Part shown: one piece after another, positions 9,142 to 17,429 of the stretch
Position numbering within the stretch: position 1 is the first letter of the stretch
How the letters are laid out: each line of letters starts with the position of its first letter
Assembly: GCA_015075445.1 (NCBI GenBank)
Contig: JABTUJ010000008.1
Span: 124,001-188,000, forward strand
Direction of reading: 5' to 3'
DNA: 64,000 nucleotides
Source of the DNA: Verrucomicrobiales bacterium
GTDB taxonomy: Bacteria > Verrucomicrobiota > Verrucomicrobiia > Limisphaerales > J093
Made by a program: the position numbers and the translations under genes
The notes under the pieces: model-generated
Told to the model about the DNA's origin: nothing
Databases searched by the model: none
What the model saw: the letters and a program-made list of their open reading frames with translations, nothing else

Positions 9142-10155
9142 ATGTTGCCCCCTGCCTCCCCCAACCCTGACCCGGGCAGCCTCACGCGCCGGGATTTCGT
9201 TCGTGACACCTCCCTGGCCGCCGGCGCGCTCGGACTGGCCCTGCCCCTGATGAACTCCCTGCCGGCCCGCGCGGCAGATGCACCCTTGGCCCGGCGCGTC
9301 CTGGGACGCACCGGCCTCGAGGTCACCACCATGACTCTCGGCGCCGCGCCGTGTGGCATCGCGTCTGACGTGACGGTGGCCGAGGTGGCGGACATCGTGA
9401 ACCTGGCCCTCGATCTGGGCATCAATTCCATCGACACGGCACCCCGCTACGGAAAGTCCGAGGAAGGCATTGGCCAGGCGCTCGGCGCCCGGAGAAAGGA
9501 CGTCTGTCTCGGCACCAAGATCTGGGCCGACACCGTCGAGGAAGCCGAGAAGTCGCTGGCCGGCTCGTTTCGCACCCTGCGAACCGACCACGTCGAGGTG
9601 CTCTACTTTCATCATCTGGGCGATCGGCAAGTCGAGCGGGCGCGCGATCCTGAGGGCGTCTTCACCTGGATGCTGAAGCAGAAGCAGGCCGGCAAGTGCC
9701 GATTCGTCGGGCTGTCCGGGCATAACCTGCCCGCGCGCTTCCTCCCGTTCCTCGAGAGTGGCGCGGTGGACGTCATCCTGGTCGCCCTCAACTTCGTGGA
9801 CCGCCACACCTACAACTTCGAGGAGAAAGTCCTCCCGCTCGCGCGCCGACATAACGTCGGGATCGTGGCGATGAAGGTCTTCGGCGGCCCCGATCCCCAA
9901 AGCGGCAGTTGGGGCACGCGCAAGGCCAAGCCGATGATCGGTGTCGACCGGCTCCCCCTCGCGATCCGTTACGCGCTGAGCTTGCCCGGGGTGGCGACCG
10001 CCAACCTCGGTGTACACACGGCCGAGCAACTCCGCCAGAACGTCGAGTGGGTGCGCCGCTTCGAACCGCTCCCCACCGCCGAACTGGCTGCCGCCCTCGA
10101 TCAGGGCAAGGCGCTCGCCGCCCAATGGGGCGAACACTTCGGGCCGGCCGTCTGA
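9142..10155 (+). CDS. Exported aldo/keto reductase with Tat signal
   Basis: A 337-residue NAD(P)H-dependent oxidoreductase. The start at 9142 (MLPPASPNP) leads into a twin-arginine signal, LTRRDFVRDTSLAAGALGLA, so the protein is predicted to be folded and exported. The aldo/keto reductase barrel follows: GRTGLEVTTMTLG, the Asp/Tyr site IDTAPRYGKSE, Lys in LGTKIW, His in YFHHLGD, and the FVGLSGHN strand. Aldo/keto reductases behind Tat signals are frequent in Verrucomicrobia and Planctomycetes and often sit with sugar genes; the substrate is unknown. It is monocistronic and flanked by repeat arrays on both sides. Confidence 0.88.
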   Translation: MLPPASPNPDPGSLTRRDFVRDTSLAAGALGLALPLMNSLPARAADAPLARRVLGRTGLEVTTMTLGAAPCGIASDVTVAEVADIVNLALDLGINSIDTAPRYGKSEEGIGQALGARRKDVCLGTKIWADTVEEAEKSLAGSFRTLRTDHVEVLYFHHLGDRQVERARDPEGVFTWMLKQKQAGKCRFVGLSGHNLPARFLPFLESGAVDVILVALNFVDRHTYNFEEKVLPLARRHNVGIVAMKVFGGPDPQSGSWGTRKAKPMIGVDRLPLAIRYALSLPGVATANLGVHTAEQLRQNVEWVRRFEPLPTAELAAALDQGKALAAQWGEHFGPAV

Positions 10156-10159
10156 ACCG

Positions 10160-10232
10160 CCCCCCCGGGAACCGGAATGCAGAAGGCAGAATGGAGATTG
10201 CAGAAGGGGCATCCATCCAGGTCGATTCATGG
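10160..10232. repeat. Leader element copy B before the hairpin array
   Basis: Begins a few bases behind the aldo/keto reductase stop. It shares with copy A (8274-8346) GGAACCGGAA, GCAGAAGG, TTGCAGAAGGGGCATCCA (copy A has TGCAGAAGG in this place), AGGTCGATTCATG versus GGTCGGTTCATG, in the same order and spacing. About 80 percent of bases agree by eye. Confidence 0.7.
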
Positions 10233-10265
10233 CCCCTGAGCCGATCCGAGAGACCCACGTCACCT

Positions 10266-11225
10266 CCCCAATCCCCGATGTTCGTAATCGGCGGAGAAAC
10301 CCTCCCGCTGGATCCTCCGCAGATTCCGAACATCGGGAATTGGGAAGAGGGGATCTTCGGCTTCCCCCAATCCCCTATGTTCGTAATCGGCGGAGAAACC
10401 CCTTCCCGCTGGATCCTCCGCAGATTCCGAACATCGGGAATTGGGAGGATCTTCGGCTTCCCCAATCCCCTATGTTCGTAATCGGCGGAAACCCCTTCCG
10501 CTGGATCCTCCACAGATTCCGAACGCCAGAGGTGGGAAGAGGGATCTTCGGCTTCCCCAATCCCTATGTTCATGTAATCGGCGGAGAAACCCCTCCCCTG
10601 GATCCTCCGCAGATTCCGAACATCAGGAGAATTGGGAAGAGGATCTTCGGCTTCCCCAATCCCTATGTTCATCAATTGCTGGAGAAACCCTCCCTGGATC
10701 CTCCGCGAATTCGAACATCGGGAATTAGGAGGGATCTTCAGCTCCCCCCAATCCCCTATGTTCGCAATCGGCGGAGAAACCCCGCCCTCTGGATCCTCCG
10801 CAGATTCCGAACATCGGGAATTGGGAAGAGGGGATCTTCGGCTTCCCCCCCAATCCCCTATGTTCGTAATCGGCGGAGAAACCTCCCGCTGGATCCTCCG
10901 CAGATTCCGAACATCGGGAATTGAGAAGAGGGGATCTTCGGCTTCCCCAATCCCCTATGTTCGTAATCGGCGGAGAAACCCCTCCCCTGGATCCTCCATG
11001 GTTCGAACATCGAGGAATTGAGAAGAGGATCTTCGGTTTCCCCCCCAATCCCCTATGTTCGTAATCGGCGGAGAAACCCCTCCCCTGGATCCTCCGCGGA
11101 TTCCGAACATCGGGAATTGAGAAGAGGGGATCTTCGGCTTCCCCCCCAATCCCCTATGTTCGTAATCGGCGGAGAAACCCCTCCCCCTGGATCCTCCGCA
11201 GATTCCGAACACCGCGAATTGGGCT
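10266..11225. repeat. Ten-copy array of about 100-bp hairpin units
   Basis: Ten head-to-tail units of 85-102 bp, beginning with ATGTTCG near 10278, 10377, 10471, 10565, 10665, 10758, 10860, 10958, 11055 and 11157. In each unit the left arm CCCAATCCCCTATGTTCG then TAATCGGCGGAG faces a right arm CTCCGCAGATTC then CGAACATCGGGAATTGGG: a 30-bp stem with about 26 matches around a C-rich loop that always holds GGATCC. A second small hairpin (GAAGA...TCTTC) lies in the linker. Units vary by short indels so no reading frame runs through the array. No unique spacers and no cas genes. Function not recognised. Confidence 0.9.
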
Positions 11226-11330
11226 CAGGGAGGCGCTCCATGCCCCTGCGGTGCGGACGTCCCGCCTGCCGCCCCAGGGCGCGCCGAGGAACGGTGGAGT
11301 GAAGCGCAGGAAGAATTGACCCGCGATCCC

Positions 11331-13214
11331 ATGAAATCATCTCTGGTGCTCTGTCGAACGGCCTGGGCCAGCCTGTTCGCTGGCAGTAGCCTGACACTCC
11401 AATCCGCCGAGGTTCCGGCCCCGGCGCCAACGACCGCGGGCGGACCGGGGATCACGATCCGCTCCGTTGCACCGCCACCCGAGTGGGCGCTGTGGCAGCG
11501 CCATCTGCTCGACCAGATGTGGCCGGCCACGGAGGAGTTTGTGGCGAAGTACACGCGCCCCGACGGCAGCCTGATCTGGCGCGAGGAGTGGCCCGGGATG
11601 GACGGCTCGGACGACGGCTACGAGAGCTTCTACAACTTCCCGCTGTACTACGCCCTGGGCGGGCCCGATCCCCTCCTGCCCCTGGCCCGGCGGCTCTGGG
11701 ACGCGGTCACGCGGCAGTTCACCGCCTATGGCCAGGTGCACAAGGAGTTCGATGGCTACTACGACTGGATGCACCACGGCGAGAGCTACGTGAACTTCTA
11801 CTTCTTCGGCCTCGCCGACCCCGGGCTCGCCGAGATCCGCACCCGCTCGCGGCGCTTCGCCGGCTTCTACCTTAACGAGGATCCCGAGGCCCCCAACTAC
11901 GACCCCGTCCACCGCCTGATCCGCTCCCCGCTCACCGGCAGCCGCGGACCGCGCTTCGTCACCACCGCCGAGGACTGGAGCACTCATCGCGACGACCTCG
12001 CCCCGTATCCTCTCCCCTTCGAGGATATCCCCGGCATCACCAGTGGTCGCGACTGGCTGGACGATGCCAAGCTTCCGGCCATCCTCGACGCCCTCAACCA
12101 GCGCATGATGCGCGGGGATGTGCCCCTCAACCTGACGGCCACGAGCCTTCTCACCGACGCCTTCCTGCACACGGGCGATGACCGCTACCGCCGTTGGGTC
12201 ATCGAGTACGTCGAGGCCTGGATGGAACGGGTCCGCCAGAACGGCGGGATCCTGCCGGACAACGTGGGGCCGACGGGCCAGATCGGGGAATGCATGGGCG
12301 GCAAGTGGTGGGGCGGTTACTACGGCTGGCGTTGGCCGCATGGCTTGTTCAACCTGGTCGAGTCCACGCTCATCGCCGCCGCCAACGCCCACCTGTTGAC
12401 TGGCGATTCCAAGTACTTCGAACTGCCGCGCTCCGTGCTCCGCGTCGTGGAGGGCCAGGCGAAGACCGAAGCCGGCCGCGTGCTGGTGCCGCATCGGCAC
12501 GGAGACCAGGGATGGTACGACTACCGGCCCATCAATCCGAGCTACCTCATCCACCTCTACTCCTGCACCGAAGATCCCGAGGACTACGCCCGGATCGGGC
12601 GCCTGGCCAACCCCTCAGCTTGGAACCGCCTCAACTATCGCAAGGCCAAGGGCGATTTCGGCCATGAAGGTCCCTGGCTGCGATTCGTCCAGGGCGATTA
12701 CCCCGAGTACCCGCAGGAGATCCTCCGGGCCACGTACGCCGAGACGCTCCGCCGGCTGGAGGTGATCCGGACCGACACGACGGAACCAGCCGAGCGCGAC
12801 GTGCATCACTGGCAACAACGCAATCCCGTCGTCCTGGAAGCCCTGGTGCAGACCCTGCTCGGTGCCCCCAACCACATCTATCACGGCGGCCTGCTCCACG
12901 GCCGCGTCTGGTACTTCGACCCGGAACGAACGCGATCCGGTCTACCCCCGGACGTGGCCGCCCTGGTCGAGCGCATTGAGCCTCCGGTGCTCTCGGTTCA
13001 CCTGGTGAATCTGCACTCCACCCAGGCCCGTGACGTCCTCCTGCAGGCCGGGGCGTTCGGCGAACACCAGTTCCTCACCGCCGAGTTCGCCGGCCAGGAA
13101 CTCCGCGTGAATCATCATCGCCTCGCGGTGCGATTGCCACCTGGAGCCAGCGGGCGGATCAATCTCCGCCTCCAGCGCTACGTGAACCCGCCGCGGTACC
13201 ACAGCGCCCCCTGA
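11331..13214 (+). CDS. Large exported protein, function not recognised
   Basis: A 627-residue protein with start at 11331 (MKSSLVLCRTAW) and a signal-like N terminus ending near LTLQSAEVPAP. The mature part is rich in aromatic and helix-forming segments (MDGSDDGYESFYNFPLYYAL, DGYYDWMHHGESYVNFYFFG, WWGGYYGWRWPHGLFNLVES), an organisation like the alpha/alpha-toroid folds of some glycoside hydrolases and polysaccharide lyases, followed by a beta-rich C-terminal region (VLSVHLVNLHSTQARDVLLQ, SGRINLRLQRYV). No catalytic signature can be assigned safely. It stands alone behind the hairpin array; a carbohydrate role is inference from composition and neighbourhood. Confidence 0.72.
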   Translation: MKSSLVLCRTAWASLFAGSSLTLQSAEVPAPAPTTAGGPGITIRSVAPPPEWALWQRHLLDQMWPATEEFVAKYTRPDGSLIWREEWPGMDGSDDGYESFYNFPLYYALGGPDPLLPLARRLWDAVTRQFTAYGQVHKEFDGYYDWMHHGESYVNFYFFGLADPGLAEIRTRSRRFAGFYLNEDPEAPNYDPVHRLIRSPLTGSRGPRFVTTAEDWSTHRDDLAPYPLPFEDIPGITSGRDWLDDAKLPAILDALNQRMMRGDVPLNLTATSLLTDAFLHTGDDRYRRWVIEYVEAWMERVRQNGGILPDNVGPTGQIGECMGGKWWGGYYGWRWPHGLFNLVESTLIAAANAHLLTGDSKYFELPRSVLRVVEGQAKTEAGRVLVPHRHGDQGWYDYRPINPSYLIHLYSCTEDPEDYARIGRLANPSAWNRLNYRKAKGDFGHEGPWLRFVQGDYPEYPQEILRATYAETLRRLEVIRTDTTEPAERDVHHWQQRNPVVLEALVQTLLGAPNHIYHGGLLHGRVWYFDPERTRSGLPPDVAALVERIEPPVLSVHLVNLHSTQARDVLLQAGAFGEHQFLTAEFAGQELRVNHHRLAVRLPPGASGRINLRLQRYVNPPRYHSAP

Positions 13215-13222
13215 ACGGGTCT

Positions 13223-13328
13223 GGTCGAAGGTCGAAGGTCGAAGTTCGAAGGTCGAAATCCGAAGTTCGAAGGTCACAACTCCTTCAACGTTCAACGTTC
13301 AACGTCCAACGTTCAACGTCCAACGTGC
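13223..13328. repeat. Short tandem repeats GGTCGAA and GTTCAAC/GTCCAAC
   Basis: The spacer after the 627-residue gene begins with about seven GGTCGAA/AGTTCGAA-type heptads and continues with five GTTCAAC or GTCCAAC heptads. It is low-complexity DNA like that at 8347-8739 and has no coding potential. Confidence 0.8.
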
Positions 13329-13361
13329 AGGGAAAGTACGGGCCCGCGGCCGGCCGTTCAA

Positions 13362-13514
13362 GTTGCGTTTCCCTTCCCCTGGGTCGCTTGCTCCCCGGAC
13401 GGGAAGGTGCTCGCCCCGCGCCTCAGCGAGAGTCTGCTCCACATCTGGCGCGTGCCGTCCCTCGAGGACATCGCCCGAGGGGAGGCCGGGGACGCTGAGC
13501 CGGCGGACGGTTAA
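13362..13514 (+). pseudogene. C-terminal remnant of a WD40-repeat protein
   Basis: The frame beginning around 13362 reads VAFPFPWVACSPDGKVLAPR, then SESLLHIWRVPSLEDIARG and stops at 13514. The SPDGKVLA...IWRVPSL pattern is the last blade of a WD40 propeller of the kind fused to Planctomycete/Verrucomicrobia kinases or anti-sigma proteins. Nothing upstream belongs to such a gene, so this is the leftover 3' end of a deleted gene. Confidence 0.55.
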
Positions 13515-13693
13515 TCGTGCTGGGCATCTGTCACAGGAGGATCAGCACGGTTAAGAAGAGCTCTTGACGGCCGGTGGCTCCGGGCGTACGGGTCACTCAG
13601 TTCGGCCACACCAACCGGTCTCGACCCCCGCCGGTCATGGAGCCGGAGCATGACAGTCGGAACGGACAGGCTGGGATCCAGGGAAACAAGAAC

Positions 13694-14449
13694 ATGAACA
13701 CGACACACATAGCGGGCCGGTGTTGGGGCTGCGGTATTGGAGGCCTGGTCGCCGGCGGGTTGCTTTGGGAGTCGCTGCGGACGTTCCCGTTCTCATCCGC
13801 TGGTGGCTATGTTTGGAGCGATGTACTAACCCTGGTCGTGACTAACTCGCCCATGCCGCTCCTGGGCCTGGAGAGCCTCGTGTGGTTTCCCGAACGGTTG
13901 TGCGTCCGCCGCCAGGCGGATCAGATCATTCTGGAGTTCGAACACCAGGGCGCCTCGCGATACGAATTGGTGGCAACTTCCAGCCTGCAGCAACCGGTCT
14001 TCTGGAGGAGGGAGTTCACGCACACAGGCCTGGAGGAGTTCGGCCAAATCATCTCCGTCACCAATGTGCTCACAAGTTCGCCGCGCTTCTTCCGCCTGCG
14101 GCGCTGGCGGTATGCGCGGCGCGGGTGTTTACGCCGGACAATGCGGCCGAGCGTCTGCGGGTGGTGGAGCGACACCACATCCGGGCATGGCCAGCCCGGA
14201 TGGGAGGTAGGTGTACCGGGCCCCTCAGTCCACGCAGCTTCAGCTCGTGGGCGGCCTGCGGGTCCTTGGCCGCCTGGGATTTCCCGCGGTGTATCGCATC
14301 AAGCGGGCACGTCACGTCGCTCACGGTCGAGAAGATGCTCCTGTCACTGGCCTGCGTCCAGAGTTCGGGAGACGAAGTCCCCCAGGAGCGGTGACATTGT
14401 CCAAATGGATGACCGGTTTATCCAAGCCGCGACGGCTCCGAATCCGTAG
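13694..14449 (+). pseudogene. Remnant of an exported protein with FFRLR-type ending
   Basis: From MNTTHIAGRCW the frame gives a hydrophobic start (CGIGGLVAGGLLW), then a region RYELVATSSLQQPVFWRR...ISVTNVLTSSPRFFRLRRW. The 'Y-LxATSSLxxPxxW ... RFFRLR' pattern is a known C-terminal domain of large Verrucomicrobia exported proteins and normally ends right after FFRLR. Here the frame runs on for another 115 residues of unfamiliar Arg/Cys/Trp-rich sequence, as expected from a lost stop or a deletion scar. The N-terminal bulk of such a protein is missing. Probably not functional. Confidence 0.45.
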
Positions 14450-14512
14450 GATCTGCCGCATGTTCACTGCCTGCCACAGCGGCCCAGGCGCAGCGATGGC
14501 CATTCGGCGTTC
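14104..14512. other. Stretch with no recognisable intact gene
   Basis: Between the FFRLR remnant and the RuBisCO-like gene, three plus-strand frames are partly open (for example DNAAERLRVVERHHIRAWPA in one frame near 14140-14200), but none gives a recognisable protein and each is interrupted. This is probably decayed coding DNA plus the upstream region of the apionate operon; no clear promoter was found. Confidence 0.4.
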
Positions 14513-15784
14513 ATGAGCCACTGCACCATCCTCGCGCGGTATCGCATCGAAACCTGCCTGCCGGTGGAGCAGGCGGCCGAGATCATCGCGGGCGAGCAAT
14601 CCTCCGGCACCTTCCTGCCGGTGCCCGGAGAAACGGAGGAGTTGAAGGCGCGCGCGCGCGCGAAGGTCACGAACATCGCGCTCCTGGAGGTCGCCGACAC
14701 CCCGGGTCTTCCCGGCGGACGCAAGCCGAAAGCCAGCGCCGGCCAACCCCGGTACCAGCGCGCCGAGATCACGCTCGCTTTTCCCTTCGCGAATCTGGGG
14801 GCCAACCTGCCCACGCTGGTCGCCACGGTCTGCGGCAATCTCTACGAGCTCGCCGACCACACCGGCTGCAAGCTGCTCGATCTCGAACTGCCGCCGGCGT
14901 TTGGGGAGAAGTATCCGGGCCCGCAGTTTGGGGTCGGTGGCACCCGCCGCCTGGCGGGCGTGTTCGACCGGCCCCTCATCGGGACCATTGTGAAACCGAG
15001 CGTTGGCCTCTCGCCCGAACAAACGGCCGGGGTCGTCCGCGAGTTGGCCGAAGCGGGCATTGACTTCATCAAGGACGACGAGTTGCAGGCCGACGGTCCC
15101 CATTGTCCGCTGAGGGAGCGCGTCACGGCGGTGATGCGTGTCGTGAACCAGATCGCGGATCGGACAGGCAAGAAGGTGATGTTCGCGTTCAACATCACGG
15201 ACGATCTGGAGGCAATGCTGCGGCATCACGACGCGGTGCTGGCAGCGGGGGGCACGTGCGTGATGGTGAGCCTGCACAGCGTGGGCCTGCCCGGCTTGCT
15301 CGAGCTGCGGCGCCGCTGCGCGCTGGCCATCCACGGCCACCGCAATGGTTGGGGCATGTACGCCCGGCACCCGTTGCTCGGCGTCGAGTATCCCGCCTGG
15401 CAGAAGCTCTGGCGTCTCGTGGGCGCGGATCATCTCCATGTCAACGGGCTCCAGAACAAGTTCTGGGAGCCGGACGAGTCGGTGGTGCGCAGCATCCAGG
15501 CCTGCCGGACGCCGATGTTCCGTCCGGACGACATCGTGATGCCCGTGGTGAGTTCGGGGCAGTGGGGCGGCCAGGCGCCGGAAACCTACCGGCTTACGGG
15601 CACCACCGACCTGATGTACGTGGCGGGTGGCGGGATCATGGCCCATCCCCTGGGACCGGCGGCGGGCGTGCGCGCCTTGCAGCAAGCCTGGGAAGCCGCG
15701 GTCCGGGGCATTGACCTGAACACCTACGCGGAAACGCGTCCGGAGCTGAGAGAGGCCATCAGGACATTTGAGAGATCGAGGTAG
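14513..15784 (+). CDS. oiaX: RuBisCO-like protein, 3-oxo-isoapionate-4-phosphate enzyme (OiaX/OiaT type)
   Basis: A 423-residue member of the RuBisCO large-subunit superfamily, not a CO2-fixing enzyme. Lys161 in GTIVKPSVGL and the metal/carbamate block Lys187-Asp189-Glu190 in DFIKDDEL are kept, while the second Lys of the RuBisCO TIKPK motif is Ser. A loop-6-like Lys316 lies in NGLQNKFWE and the phosphate-binding GGG in AGGGIMAHP. Known family members of the D-apionate pathway either decarboxylate 3-oxo-isoapionate 4-phosphate (OiaX) or split it to 3-phosphoglycerate and glycolate (OiaT). The directly following OiaK-type kinase and ApnO make this assignment strong; OiaX versus OiaT cannot be decided by eye. 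First gene of the island. Confidence 0.82.
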   Translation: MSHCTILARYRIETCLPVEQAAEIIAGEQSSGTFLPVPGETEELKARARAKVTNIALLEVADTPGLPGGRKPKASAGQPRYQRAEITLAFPFANLGANLPTLVATVCGNLYELADHTGCKLLDLELPPAFGEKYPGPQFGVGGTRRLAGVFDRPLIGTIVKPSVGLSPEQTAGVVRELAEAGIDFIKDDELQADGPHCPLRERVTAVMRVVNQIADRTGKKVMFAFNITDDLEAMLRHHDAVLAAGGTCVMVSLHSVGLPGLLELRRRCALAIHGHRNGWGMYARHPLLGVEYPAWQKLWRLVGADHLHVNGLQNKFWEPDESVVRSIQACRTPMFRPDDIVMPVVSSGQWGGQAPETYRLTGTTDLMYVAGGGIMAHPLGPAAGVRALQQAWEAAVRGIDLNTYAETRPELREAIRTFERSR

Positions 15785-15793
15785 CCCATGCTC

Positions 15794-15870
15794 GTGTCCT
15801 CCAGAACTCTGTGCTCGCCATGGGTCGTATCTTGGGGATGAACACCTGAGCACAGAGACCGGGAGGACAC
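15794..15870. repeat. Imperfect inverted repeat in the oiaX-oiaK spacer
   Basis: Left arm GTGTCCTCC-agaa-CTCTGTGCT (15794-15815) faces AGCACAGAG-accg-GGAGGACAC (15849-15870): two 9-bp perfect blocks separated by a 4-base mismatch, with a 33-base loop. Related words (CTCTGTGTCCTCCGAGACT) recur at 15919-15938. It looks like a dispersed intergenic element, perhaps also an mRNA hairpin separating the two genes. Confidence 0.7.
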
Positions 15871-15946
15871 AGAGAAGCCGATGAGCCAAGCAATCTCCAA
15901 TCCCGCACCCCGCCCACCTCTGTGTCCTCCGAGACTCCGCGCTAGA

Positions 15947-17368
15947 ATGTCACCGCCAACACGCCACCCTCTGCTTGCCTTCTACGGTGATGATTTCACC
16001 GGTTCAACCGACGCGCTGGAATCGCTCGCCCGAACCGGCCTGGGCACGGTCCTCTTCCTGGAACCGCCCCCACCGGATCGACTCCGACGCTTTCCCGGAC
16101 TCCGTGCCTTCGGGGTGGCGGGCACGGCGCGCACGATGACGCCGGCGCAGATGAGGCGCGAGCTGCCGCCGGTCTTTCGTGCGCTCAGAGCTTCCGGGGC
16201 GCCCCTGGTCCACTACAAGATGTGCTCGACGTTCGATTCCTCGCCCCGCATCGGCAGCGTTGGCAGAGCCATTGACGTGGTCCAGGAGATCTTCCGGTCT
16301 CCCTTTGTGCCGCTGCTGGTGGGCGCGCCGAGGCTGGGACGGCACTGCGTTTTCGGCAATCTGTTTGCGCGTTCCGGCCTGGATTCCGAACCGCACCGGC
16401 TGGATCGCCACCCGACGATGCGGCATCATCCCACCACCCCGATGGACGAAGCGGACCTGCGACTGCACCTCGCCAAACAGACCCGCAAGACCATCGGCCT
16501 GCTGGATGTCGTCCAGTTGGAATCGCCCCGGGCTGCGGCCTGTCTACGTCAGCTCCTGGATGCCGGCACCGAGATCGTTCTCTTCGATGTGTTCAACGAC
16601 CGCCATCTGACGCGGCTGGGCGCATTGATCGGCCAGCACGCGAATCCGGGCCAACCCCTGTTCGTCGTGGGATCGTCCTGTGTGGCCGACGCGCTGACGG
16701 CGTGGTGGCGGCGGTGCGGGACGCTGCGGGTGCGAGCGCCGAAGTTGTCTCTGAAGCCTGCTTCGGCGCTGGTGGTGGTTTCGGGCAGTTGCTCGCCGGT
16801 GACCGATCGCCAGATCCGCCGGGCGCTCGCCGCGGGATTTGCCGAGATCGCGCTGGACACGGCGGCCTTGGTCGATCCCAAGACACGGGTCTCCGAGATG
16901 GATCGAGTCCTGCACGCCGCCGCCCCGTCCTTTTCGGCGCAGCGCAGTGTGGTCTTTCATACGGCCCGTGGCCCGCAAGATCCGCGTTTGGCCAGCACGC
17001 AGCGCGTACTGAAGCGATTGAATCTCCGGTCCGCTGCCACGCTCGGCACCCTCCTGGGCGAACTACTCGCGAAGGCGCTGGAGCAAACCGGTTGGCGGCG
17101 CGGGGCCGTGACCGGGGGCGACACCTCGAGCTTTGCCGCCCGCGCCCTGGGTGTCGAGGCGCTCGAGTATCTGGCGCCCATTGCTCCCGGCGCGCCCTTG
17201 TGCCGGGTGCATGCGCCCGGCCAAGCTGCCGACGGACGGGAGATCGTCTTCAAAGGCGGCCAGAACGGCCGGGACGATTTCTTCCTCACTGCCTGCCAGG
17301 GGAATCCTCCCGCGGCTGCGCGGCGTCGGGCGGTCGAGTCGGCCCAGCCTGGCGCTGGCCAGCGGTGA
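15947..17368 (+). CDS. oiaK: Four-carbon acid sugar kinase family protein, 3-oxo-isoapionate kinase
   Basis: A 473-residue DUF1537-family kinase. Start at 15947 (MSPPTRHPLLAFYGDDFTGSTD) is preferred over 15881, because the extra 22 residues are encoded by the repeat-rich spacer. The N-terminal sugar-acid domain shows FYGDDFTGSTDALE and the Lys-bearing VHYKMCSTFDSSP; the C-terminal nucleotide domain shows VVSGSCSPVT, AVTGGDTSSFAARALG and the closing VFKGGQNGRDDFF. In this gene context it should phosphorylate 3-oxo-isoapionate at O4 to feed the RuBisCO-like enzyme just upstream. Family membership is clear; substrate is from context (neighbouring ApnO, ApnL, RLP). Confidence 0.85.
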   Translation: MSPPTRHPLLAFYGDDFTGSTDALESLARTGLGTVLFLEPPPPDRLRRFPGLRAFGVAGTARTMTPAQMRRELPPVFRALRASGAPLVHYKMCSTFDSSPRIGSVGRAIDVVQEIFRSPFVPLLVGAPRLGRHCVFGNLFARSGLDSEPHRLDRHPTMRHHPTTPMDEADLRLHLAKQTRKTIGLLDVVQLESPRAAACLRQLLDAGTEIVLFDVFNDRHLTRLGALIGQHANPGQPLFVVGSSCVADALTAWWRRCGTLRVRAPKLSLKPASALVVVSGSCSPVTDRQIRRALAAGFAEIALDTAALVDPKTRVSEMDRVLHAAAPSFSAQRSVVFHTARGPQDPRLASTQRVLKRLNLRSAATLGTLLGELLAKALEQTGWRRGAVTGGDTSSFAARALGVEALEYLAPIAPGAPLCRVHAPGQAADGREIVFKGGQNGRDDFFLTACQGNPPAAARRRAVESAQPGAGQR

Positions 17369-17429
17369 CAGGTGACCAATAGCCAGCAACGATCAACCAA
17401 CCAGCTACTACCAAGTTACCCTCACTCCT

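Noticed and set aside
8347..11225. CRISPR array
   Set aside because: Repeats are contiguous and imperfect with no unique spacers, unit sizes vary, and no cas gene is present within the window.
10266..11225. Retron or group II intron RNA
   Set aside because: No reverse transcriptase gene nearby and the repeat is tandem and palindromic, unlike msr/msd or intron domains.
10010..11302. Repeat-containing protein-coding genes in the hairpin array
   Set aside because: Indels between units change the frame repeatedly; the apparent peptides (VRNRRRNP..., IPNIGN...) are translations of the palindrome and not conserved as protein.
14513..15784. True CO2-fixing RuBisCO
   Set aside because: The second Lys of the TIKPK motif is Ser, the protein is shorter and differently arranged, and it sits with apionate genes and no phosphoribulokinase; it is a RuBisCO-like protein.
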